Assembly (NCBI GenBank): GCA_002084865.1
Contig: NBMG01000023.1
Location: 1 to 14,236 of the forward strand
Reading direction: 5' to 3'
Source: Candidatus Atribacteria bacterium 4572_76
GTDB taxonomy: Bacteria; Atribacterota; Phoenicimicrobiia; Phoenicimicrobiales; Phoenicimicrobiaceae
Length of the DNA: 14,236 nt
The position numbers and the translations under genes are program-made. The notes beneath the pieces are model-generated. The model had not been told where the DNA came from, ran no database searches, and saw nothing but the letters and a program-made list of their open reading frames with translations. Shown in pieces: positions 6,402-13,035 of this stretch. Each line of letters opens with the position of its first letter. Within the stretch, counting starts at the first letter, position 1.

Positions 6402-8634
6402 ATGGCGTTAGAAGAAATTTTGGATGTTGAAAGATTAAAAGGATATTTAGATTTAATCATAAAGAGGAATGCGGAAAAACAGAACCTTATCGGCTGGGTA
6501 TTAGCCAAAGATATTCAGAGAAGGAAATTGTTAGAAATTGGTGATAAGTATTCTCTATCTATGACTCAGGCCATTTTACTTGAATCAGTCTGTGAACAGC
6601 TGCCAATTTTTATTGAACCGGGACAGATTTTTGCCGGAACAGAAGAAGATGCTTTTTCAGCAAGTTATGCCTTGATTAATCCTGCTTTTCGAATTGAGAG
6701 TTTTGAGGGATATAATGATGAAATGGCCTTTTATGATGATGTAAAACCCGGAGACAAGATGGGTGATATTAAAGTCACGGCGCAGATGGTTGAAGATAAC
6801 CGAAAGTTCTGGAGTAAACATCCTTCAGTAGAGAAGATAAAAGATATATATAAAGAAACAGGAAACCAGACTAAAGAAGCAGTGTATTTTGTAGAAAGAG
6901 TTACCGGTCATACCATACCTGGTTTTGAGTGTAAGAAAAAAAGAATTACACTTAATAGCTAAAACCTGTCGTAAAGTTCCTCGTCAAGGTGCAGAAAATT
7001 TATATGAAGCCTTACAATCTTATATTCTGCTCTGGCAGGTGATGAATTTAGAGCAGATTCCCAATCCTTATGCCTTTTCTGTAGGGAATCTAGATAGGAT
7101 AATGCAACCCTATTATAAAAGAAATAAAATCTCTAAAAAATTAGCTCTACAATTAATACGCCATTTTTTGGTGTTTTTTGAAGTAGGAGATAGAGACTGG
7201 GCTATTTCTCAGAATATTATGGTAGGTGGCTCAGATGTTGAAGGCAATGATTTATCCAGTGATATGACTTATATTATATTAGAAGCATATCACCAGTCTA
7301 ATCGACCTCAGCCAAACTTATCAGTTAAAGTTCACCCCCATACACCATTTAAATTATATCAAGCAATATCAAAATTTATGTATAATTTTGGACATAGTTC
7401 TCCTTCTTTTCTTAATGATGTGGTGGTGTTCTCTGAATTAAAGAAGAAAGGTGTGGCCGAAGAAGATTTAAAGGAATACGCCATTGCCGGCTGTCAGGAA
7501 CCATTAATTAAAGGCAAAGAAAATGGGAATACTACTAATAGTTGGTTGAATCTGGCTAAAGTTTTAGAAATTGCTTTAAATAATGGGTATTCATTAATTA
7601 CCGGGGAAAAGTTGGGTCCTTCTTATGAAGAATTGGGCCTAAAAGAAAATCCTTTTAGTTCTTTTGCGGAAACTAAAAAAATTTATTACCGTTATCTGGA
7701 TTATTTTATTGAGAAGATGATAAGAGCAGCCAATGAATGTACCGAAGCTCTTTCTTTATTGCCGGTTCCTTTTGCTTCTTTTTTTATGGGAGGAGGAGAG
7801 ACCGGAATCGATATGAGGGATTGTAATAGCGGTCTGGGGACAAAGTATAATGCGTCCGGCTGCTTGATTCATGGTTTAGGGACCACTGCCGATTCCTTAA
7901 CTGTTATTAAATATCTCTTTGATTCAGAATCCAAATTAGAATTTTCATTAGATGATTTGATCACTGCCCTGAAGAAAAATTTTGAAGGATTTGAAGAATT
8001 ACGAAATCTTATCCAAAAAGTTTCCAAATTTGGTAATAATGTTTCCTACGCCGATAAAGAAGCAGTAGAATTAGAGAAGATAGTTAGTGAAAAAATCAAT
8101 CGACAAAAAAATCCTTTCGGTAAAAATTTTGCTGCTGACTGGAGCAGCCCCAGCACTAATCTGCTCTACGGATACTGGACAGGAGCTACACCCGATGGAA
8201 GAGGAGCTCGTGAAGATTTAAGCTTTGGGCTTGACCCTTCTACAGGGATGGCTACAAGCGGTCTTTTAACCAGAATTCTTTCTCAATCAAAATTAGATTA
8301 TAAAATTATGACCGGTGGTTCGGCAGTTGCGATGAGTATTAGTCCGGAGAGCGTCAAAGGACTGACTTTAAAAGAGAAGGCACAATATTTAAAAGATATT
8401 ATTTCTGCAGTATTTAGTTATAATTCTAAAGCAGAAGGGAATGGTTTGGGATATGTATATTTTAATGTGTTTTCTTCTGAACAATTATTAGATGTAGCTG
8501 AACACCCCGAGAAATATCCTTATCCGGTTATAGTACGAATTCACGGCCAATATGGTGATGCCCGAAAATTATCTCCTGATATTTTGAAAAAGGATATTAT
8601 TCCCCGCTTGGATCCGGGATCAGTCTCTTTTTAA
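6402..8634 (+). pseudogene. Glycyl radical enzyme (PFL/dehydratase family), split by frame change and internal deletion
   Basis: Two reading frames together make one glycyl radical enzyme. Bases 6402-6929 encode the N-terminal part through RVTGHTIPGFE. About 6931-8634 encode the rest, from RKKELHLIAKTCRKVP onward, in the +1 frame. Family members usually have some 70-80 residues between these segments (a stretch ending in a RYAELA-like helix); they are absent, so this is more than a one-base slip. The C-terminal part keeps the thiyl-radical loop AGCQEP (Cys codon 7492-7494; the Glu two residues later is typical of dehydratases), the PDGR region and the glycine loop RIHGQYG (Gly codon 8545-8547). 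The usual RVxGY lacks its Tyr here. The gene is coupled to the kinase by a one-base gap and faces its probable activase. As it stands the enzyme should be inactive; an assembly error is the main alternative. Substrate unknown. Confidence 0.8.
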
Positions 8635-9419
8635 GAAATATCTACTTTAATTCCTTTGTTTTTTATTATCTTAGCTAAAGCTATCATCTTTCGATTAGAA
8701 GGAGGGATAAGATGTAATAAAGGGTAATCTTTTCCTAAAGCTTTCCATTTGTAGATCCCGTGTCTTCCGTATTTTAACAACTCTACTTTGAGCCCGTCTT
8801 TCATGGGAAAAAGATAATCAGCAATATCTTGAAAATTTTCTTCCGAATCATTACATCCCGGGATAACAGGAATTTCTATCCATAAATCTTTTCCAGCCTC
8901 ATAAGTTTTTTTAATGTTATACAATACTTGTTTGTTTTCTTTCCCTACCAATTTCTTATGTGTTGTTGGATTCATATGTTTTATATCACAGAAAACTAAA
9001 TCCAAATAGGGGAGAGATTTAATAAATTGGGGAGATGAGCCGTTGGTTTCAACTGCAGTAGGAAAATTAAAATATTTTAGGCCTTTAAGAAGTTCAAAAT
9101 AGAAATTCCATTGGGCGGTAGGTTCACCTCCGGAAAGAGTTACTCCATAGGGAAGATTATCTTTGGAAAATCTTTGGTAAGGTAAGATTTCTTGAATAAC
9201 TTCTTTTACGGTAATTTCTTTACCAACAATTTCTTTAGAGCCATCCTCGTAGGTTAATTCAGTCTTTCCGAAGGGTATACTTTCTGGGCTGCCACACCAG
9301 GGGCAAGAAAAATTACAGCCTTTAAAATAAATAATACTTCTCCATCCCGGGCCTTCTTTTGAAGTACCATGTTTTATATTTATAATAATACCTTTTGCGT
9401 TTTCATTGTATTTATTCAT
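8631..9419 (-). CDS. Glycyl radical enzyme activating protein (radical SAM, PflA type)
   Basis: The 262-residue protein has the radical-SAM cluster motif CNFSCPWC (C35, C39, C42) following EGPGWRS, and the SAM-binding GVTLSGGEP motif. This is the layout of activases that abstract hydrogen from the conserved glycine of glycyl radical enzymes. No extra cysteine-rich ferredoxin insert follows the first cluster, so it belongs to the short PflA-like type. Most activases of dehydratase-type radical enzymes carry that insert, so the pairing is slightly unusual. The ATG has AAGGA upstream on the minus strand. Its stop codon overlaps that of the convergent radical enzyme gene within TTAA (8631-8634), leaving no room for a terminator. 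The motifs and length look intact, so it could also serve another radical enzyme elsewhere in the genome. Confidence 0.92.
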   Translation of the reverse strand: MNKYNENAKGIIINIKHGTSKEGPGWRSIIYFKGCNFSCPWCGSPESIPFGKTELTYEDGSKEIVGKEITVKEVIQEILPYQRFSKDNLPYGVTLSGGEPTAQWNFYFELLKGLKYFNFPTAVETNGSSPQFIKSLPYLDLVFCDIKHMNPTTHKKLVGKENKQVLYNIKKTYEAGKDLWIEIPVIPGCNDSEENFQDIADYLFPMKDGLKVELLKYGRHGIYKWKALGKDYPLLHLIPPSNRKMIALAKIIKNKGIKVDIS

Positions 9420-9443
9420 TAAAGTTCCTTTTTGTTTTAATTG

Positions 9444-9459
9444 ACTAAATTTTAGTATA
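9444..9459 (-). promoter_or_regulatory. Candidate -10 and overlapping small palindrome for the activase gene
   Basis: Read on the minus strand, TATACT (complement of 9454-9459) is a good -10 hexamer about 35 bases upstream of the activase ATG, but no recognisable -35 lies at the right distance. ACTAAA/TTTAGT around a central T (9444-9456) forms a 13-base perfect palindrome overlapping its downstream edge. This could be an operator or chance in A/T-rich DNA. Confidence 0.25.
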
Positions 9460-9508
9460 TTCTTTCTCTTTTTACAAAAATATTTTTTATTCCTTTTACA
9501 ATATTTTT

Positions 9509-9526
9509 TAAAATATTAATATTTTA
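9509..9526. promoter_or_regulatory. 18-bp perfect A/T palindrome in the divergent gap
   Basis: TAAAATA, TTAA and TATTTTA combine into a perfect palindrome midway in the 218-base gap between the divergent activase and oxidoreductase genes, where a shared operator would be expected. The same 7-base arms occur at 1535-1560 in front of the sugar transporter. The surrounding DNA is extremely A/T-rich, so the match is suggestive only. Nothing else distinct was seen in this gap apart from the ribosome site AGAGGT (9625-9630). Confidence 0.3.
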
Positions 9527-9637
9527 TTTTTAATAAAAGAGGGTTTTTTAATTTTTTGCAGAATATTAATCTATAAGTTAAATATTTAGCCTTCAAGATT
9601 TTAAAAAGATTGAATTAAAGAAAAAGAGGTAAATAAA

Positions 9638-10607
9638 ATGAACGAAGTTTTAAGTTTTGGTATGGTAGGTGGAGGAAGCGGCTCTTTAATCGGCGAAGTT
9701 CATCGTAAAGCTGCTTCCTTTGACCGTAAAGCAAAATTAGTTGCCGGATGTTTTTCCAGAAATTATGATAATACTTTATCTACAGGGAAAAAACTGGGCT
9801 TGAATCCTGGGCAACTCTACAAAAATTTTAGGGAAATGGCTGAGAAAGAAGGGGGAAAAGAGGATAAAATTGATTTTGTTATCATTGTGACTCCTAATAA
9901 TTCACATTTTGAGATAGCCAGAGCTTTTTTAGAAAAAGGTATTAATGTTGTTTGCGATAAACCTTTGACCTTAAAAGTTGAAGAGGCTGAAAAATTAACA
10001 AATTTAGCCAGGAAAAGAGATTTACTTTGTTGTGTAACTTATACCTATTCAGGTTATCCCATGGTAAAACATGCTCGGGAAATAATTAGCAGGGGTGAGA
10101 TTGGGAAGATTCGGATGGTAATGGGAGAATATCTCCAGGAATGGCTGGCTATGTCGGTAGAGAAAGAGGGAAGGAACAAGCAGGCATCCTGGCGAACTGA
10201 CCCCAGATATTCCGGAAACTCTAATTGTGTGGCAGATATCGGAAGCCATATCGAAAATATTATCTCTTATATAAGCGGTTTGGAAATAGAAACTCTTTGT
10301 GCTAATTTAAGTTGCTTTTTACGGTCGGCCAGTTCAGATTTTATCTCAAGGAAGGGATAATTTATATCCTCTGGCCTTGAGAGCCTCTCGACTTCCCGGA
10401 GGGCATCCCGAGGGCGTATATGAGGCTTTTGCTAATATCTATTCTAATTTTTCCGATGCCTTACTGGCCAAAAAGGCAGGAAGCCCTTATCAGTATCAGA
10501 AGGAAGTCGATTTCCCTACCTTTGAAGATGGCGCAAGAGGTGTTAAGTTTATTAATCTGTGTGTGGAAAGCTCACAAAGAAGAGCCTGTTGGTTATCGGC
10601 AAGGTGA
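9638..10607 (+). pseudogene. Gfo/Idh/MocA-family sugar oxidoreductase, interrupted by deletion and frame change
   Basis: The first part (9638 to about 10316) encodes an NAD(P)-binding Rossmann domain starting GMVGGGSGSLIGEVHR, the substrate/cofactor Lys in CDKPLT (K108), and the catalytic-region motif SWRTDPRYSG...VADIGSHIEN (D200, H204). Then the frame fails, ending at 10360. From about 10320 the +1 frame reads YGRPVQILSQ, LRASRLPGGHPEG, EAFANIY and FPTFEDGARGVKF, the normal C-terminus of the same subfamily, ending at 10607. The roughly 60 residues that usually lie between (a beta-sheet stretch with an RVYGEKG-like motif) are missing. Relatives are about 380 residues long and use NAD(P) to oxidise or reduce sugars, inositols or their derivatives. 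The protein as encoded would lack part of its C-terminal sheet. The gene diverges from the activase gene, suggesting co-regulation with the radical enzyme. Confidence 0.82.
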
Positions 10608-10650
10608 TTTAAGCAGTAAAACAGGTACTTTGTTCTTTAATACGAAATGA

Positions 10651-11208
10651 TTTATTAAAGATTTACTTTTTGTAGAATTAGCAGCTCTTTTACATGACAT
10701 TGGGGATTATAAATTCTTCCAGGGGGATGAAGAAGCCGGGGAAGAAAAAGTAAGGGAGTGGCTCTCTTCTCTGGAGATTTCTCCTTCGCTTATCGATAAG
10801 ATTGTGGAGATTACTTCTCAGATTTCCTTTATGCATACTTTACCCGATAAGGGCAAGAGAAAAGGCAAGAAAAATTCTTCTGCTGCGGCAATCTCCAAAG
10901 AATTAATGGCTGTGACTGATGCCGACCGTCTGGATGCCATGGGAGCAATCGGTATCGCCCGGGCTTTTACTTATGGGGGATTTTTTAATCGTCCAATTTA
11001 CGATCCGGCCATTAAAGTGAACAAATTTATAACTAAAGAAGAATATAAAACTACCGAAGCACCATCTATTAATCATTTTTACGAAAAATTATTAAAACTT
11101 AAAGATATGATGTACACTTCTTTCGGCAGAAAGATGGCCAAAAGGAGACACCGTTTTCTAAATCTTTACTTAAAAGAATTTTTTAAAGAATGGAAAGGAA
11201 AAATGTAA
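10651..11208 (+). pseudogene. HD-domain hydrolase lacking its N-terminus
   Basis: The open frame after a stop at 10648-10650 reads FIKDLLFVELAALLHDIGDYKF and continues through SLIDKIVEITSQISFMH, VTDADRLDAMGAIGIARAF and a basic helical C-terminus, ending at 11208. This is the body of a small HD-superfamily phosphohydrolase (YedJ-like, normally about 215-230 residues). The HD pair is His 10693-10695 and Asp 10696-10698; a later Asp lies in TDADRLDAMG. The family's N-terminal segment, with the first metal-binding His in a GHDxxH-like motif, is absent. No plausible ATG or ribosome site precedes the HD motif in this frame, and the GTG at 10804 falls after it. The 43 bases after the oxidoreductase stop show nothing recognisable, so the break is probably there. 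Such enzymes hydrolyse phosphate esters or nucleotides; the substrate is not evident. Confidence 0.72.
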
Positions 11209-11242
11209 CCAAAAGGTGCCAGGCACCTTTTGGTTACATTTT
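11200..11242. repeat. 43-bp near-perfect palindrome with GGTGCCAGGCACC core
   Basis: Two 21-base arms (11200-11220 and 11222-11242) are exact complements around a single A. The core is AAAAGGTGCCAGGCACCTTTT. The left arm contains the stop codon of the HD-domain gene (11206-11208), and the right arm ends eight bases before the ribosome site of the histidine phosphatase. In RNA it would fold into a very stable hairpin ending in a short T run, so it could terminate or insulate transcription in both directions. I recall the core as a dispersed repeat in many bacterial genomes, which would make this a REP-like element, but copy number cannot be seen here. Confidence 0.85.
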
Positions 11243-11260
11243 ATAAGATGGGAGGTAAGT

Positions 11261-11908
11261 ATGTTTAAAGATTTTAAGGGAACAATGATAATAATGGTAA
11301 GACACGGAGAATGTGAAGGGAATATTAAGGAGATGTTTAGAGGGAGGACGGATTTCCCTTTAAACGAAAGGGGGCTTATTCAAGCCCGGGATTTGGCACA
11401 AGAGCTGAAAAAATTTTCTCTTAAGCATATTTTTACCAGTCCTCTGTCTCGAGCCAGGCAGACCGCGGAAGCGATTAGCCAAGAATGTGGAATAGAAGTT
11501 AAAGTAGAAGAACAATTTAATAATATTGAATTAGGAAATTGGGAAGGGCGATTTAAAAAAGAGATTGCCGAACTCTATCCCAAAGAATGGGAGCTCTGGG
11601 TAAACAATCCGGAAAAGCTTCGAGTGAAAAATATGGAGACTCTTTATGATGTGCAAAAAAGGACTAAAGCCTGTCTGGATAGTTTAGTTTCTAAGCATAC
11701 TGGAGAGGTTTTAACGGTAGTTTCCCACCGGGCAGTACTCAAACCGCTTATTGCTGCCTGCCTGAATATCGCTTCACCCTATTTTTGGAGGATTCATCTG
11801 GATACCGCATCTTACAGTCTTCTTTCTTATAAAGAAGGCAGAGGATATTGTCTGCTACAACTGAATCAAACTAAACATTTAAAAGAATATGTTACAGAGT
11901 GGGTCTAA
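11261..11908 (+). CDS. Histidine phosphatase family protein (phosphoglycerate-mutase-like)
   Basis: The 215-residue protein starts with the phosphohistidine motif VRHGECEGN (R14, H15, G16, E17) and keeps the other core residues of the family: R64 in SPLSRARQTAE, E90 in NNIELGNWEG, and H156 in VVSHRAVLK. Length and layout fit the GpmB/CobC-like branch, in which His15 is transiently phosphorylated while small phosphoesters are hydrolysed. The SHG of many members is SHR here. I chose the ATG at 11261, with GGGAGG at 11250-11255. An in-frame GTG at 11216 lies inside the palindrome and would add 15 unrelated residues. It is cytoplasmic and follows the broken oxidoreductase and HD genes. A role in dephosphorylating a sugar phosphate of the neighbouring pathway is conceivable, but alpha-ribazole phosphatase or a general phosphatase is equally compatible. 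Confidence 0.88.
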   Translation: MFKDFKGTMIIMVRHGECEGNIKEMFRGRTDFPLNERGLIQARDLAQELKKFSLKHIFTSPLSRARQTAEAISQECGIEVKVEEQFNNIELGNWEGRFKKEIAELYPKEWELWVNNPEKLRVKNMETLYDVQKRTKACLDSLVSKHTGEVLTVVSHRAVLKPLIAACLNIASPYFWRIHLDTASYSLLSYKEGRGYCLLQLNQTKHLKEYVTEWV

Positions 11909-12004
11909 AAGAAGAATAGCAAGGCGCTATCTTGGAAAAAATTAAAAAAATTCTTTTGGCTGCTTAGAAAAAGGGATACATACTTAAAAGGAAGGAATTA
12001 AAAT

Positions 12005-13015
12005 ATGAAATCGAAAGGCATTATTACTGTAATTGTTATTGTTCTGCTGGGTATCAGCATACTTTATTTTACCACATGGAAACAGTCCCAAAAATACTCA
12101 GGACCCGTTGAGAAAGTATCTATAGGTATTAGCGCTACCAGCCTGCTCCCTTCTTTGGTACATATCGCAAAGGAAAAGGGTTATTTCCTGGAGGAAGGTA
12201 TTGATATGGAAATTAAAGGTTACCCAACGGGAAAAAAAGCACTGGAAGCCACACTTAAGGGAGAAGTTGATATGTGTACAGTAGCGGATATGCCTGTTGT
12301 ATCCAATAGTTTTAAGCGAAATGATTTTACTGTTTTTGGTACTATTTTGCAAGATGCTGAACATACAAAATGTCTTGCCAGAAAAGATAGAAACATTAGC
12401 ACCCCCCAGGATTTAATTGGTAAAAAAGTTGCAACAACCATAGGAACAACAGCGCATTATTTTATGGCTACATTTTTTATATTTAATGGATTAGATTTAG
12501 AGGATGTTGAAATAGTTGATTTGAATCCTACAGAAATGGTCGAAGCGATTGTAAAGGGCAACGTTGATGCGATCTTTACCTGGGAGCCAAACATATATCA
12601 TGCAGAAAAAGACCTTGGAGATAATGGAGTTATTTTACCTAGCGACGTTGGATACCTGGCAACATTTAATCTGGTTTCCAAGAATGATTTTATTGAAAAT
12701 AACCAACAATTACTAAAAAGAATACTCAAAGCTTTAATAAAAGCAGAAGAATTTACTAAAGATAATCGAGAGGAGTCTGTAGATATCATTGCAGCACGCC
12801 TAAAAACAGATAGAGAAATTATAGATAAACTATGGGGCATGTATGAATTCAGAGTCTCTCTCACGCAGGCTTTTCTTATAACACTGGAAGGTGAGGCCAG
12901 GTGGTTCATAAAAAACAAACTGACTTCCGTAACAGAGATTCCAAATTATCTTGATTATATTTACTGGGATGCCTTGGAAGCGGTTAAACCTGAGGCGGTC
13001 GGAATAATACATTAA
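12005..13015 (+). CDS. NMT1/TauA-type solute-binding protein, membrane-anchored, orphan
   Basis: The 336-residue protein is a periplasmic-binding-protein-fold domain of the nitrate/sulfonate/taurine/thiamine-precursor group: SLVHIAKEKGYFLEEGIDMEI, GEVDMCTVADMPVV, LIGKKVATTIGTTAHYF, and GNVDAIFTWEPNI are typical segments. Residues 5-23 form one hydrophobic helix with no AxA cleavage site and no lipobox cysteine, so the protein probably stays tethered to the outer face of the membrane. GGAAGGA (11990-11996) is well placed for the ATG at 12005. No permease or ATPase gene is adjacent. Instead a membrane diguanylate cyclase gene starts 20 bases after its stop, which suggests a ligand sensor for that enzyme. 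The ligand cannot be inferred; a transporter component working with permeases elsewhere remains possible. Confidence 0.85.
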   Translation: MKSKGIITVIVIVLLGISILYFTTWKQSQKYSGPVEKVSIGISATSLLPSLVHIAKEKGYFLEEGIDMEIKGYPTGKKALEATLKGEVDMCTVADMPVVSNSFKRNDFTVFGTILQDAEHTKCLARKDRNISTPQDLIGKKVATTIGTTAHYFMATFFIFNGLDLEDVEIVDLNPTEMVEAIVKGNVDAIFTWEPNIYHAEKDLGDNGVILPSDVGYLATFNLVSKNDFIENNQQLLKRILKALIKAEEFTKDNREESVDIIAARLKTDREIIDKLWGMYEFRVSLTQAFLITLEGEARWFIKNKLTSVTEIPNYLDYIYWDALEAVKPEAVGIIH

Positions 13016-13035
13016 TTACAAGGATTAAATCAAAA

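Noticed and set aside
6936..6942. Run of seven A at the radical-enzyme break, suggesting programmed frameshifting or polymerase slippage
   Set aside because: Slippage of one base could rejoin the frames but would not supply the 70-80 residues missing from the protein, and the needed shift is +1, unlike the usual -1 slip at such runs. It may still be a sequencing-prone spot.
6925..8634. Separate protein starting at TTG 6925, making a two-subunit radical enzyme
   Set aside because: There is no ribosome site in front of it, it overlaps the first frame, and the start falls inside a family domain. A broken single gene is simpler.
11216..11260. GTG at 11216 as start of the histidine phosphatase
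   Set aside because: The added residues are encoded by the palindrome, and a strong ribosome site points to the ATG at 11261.
11956..11984. Promoter-like TTGGCT with 17-base spacing to CATACT before the orphan binding protein
   Set aside because: Both hexamers match only four of six positions, and transcription would start inside the ribosome site, leaving almost no leader.
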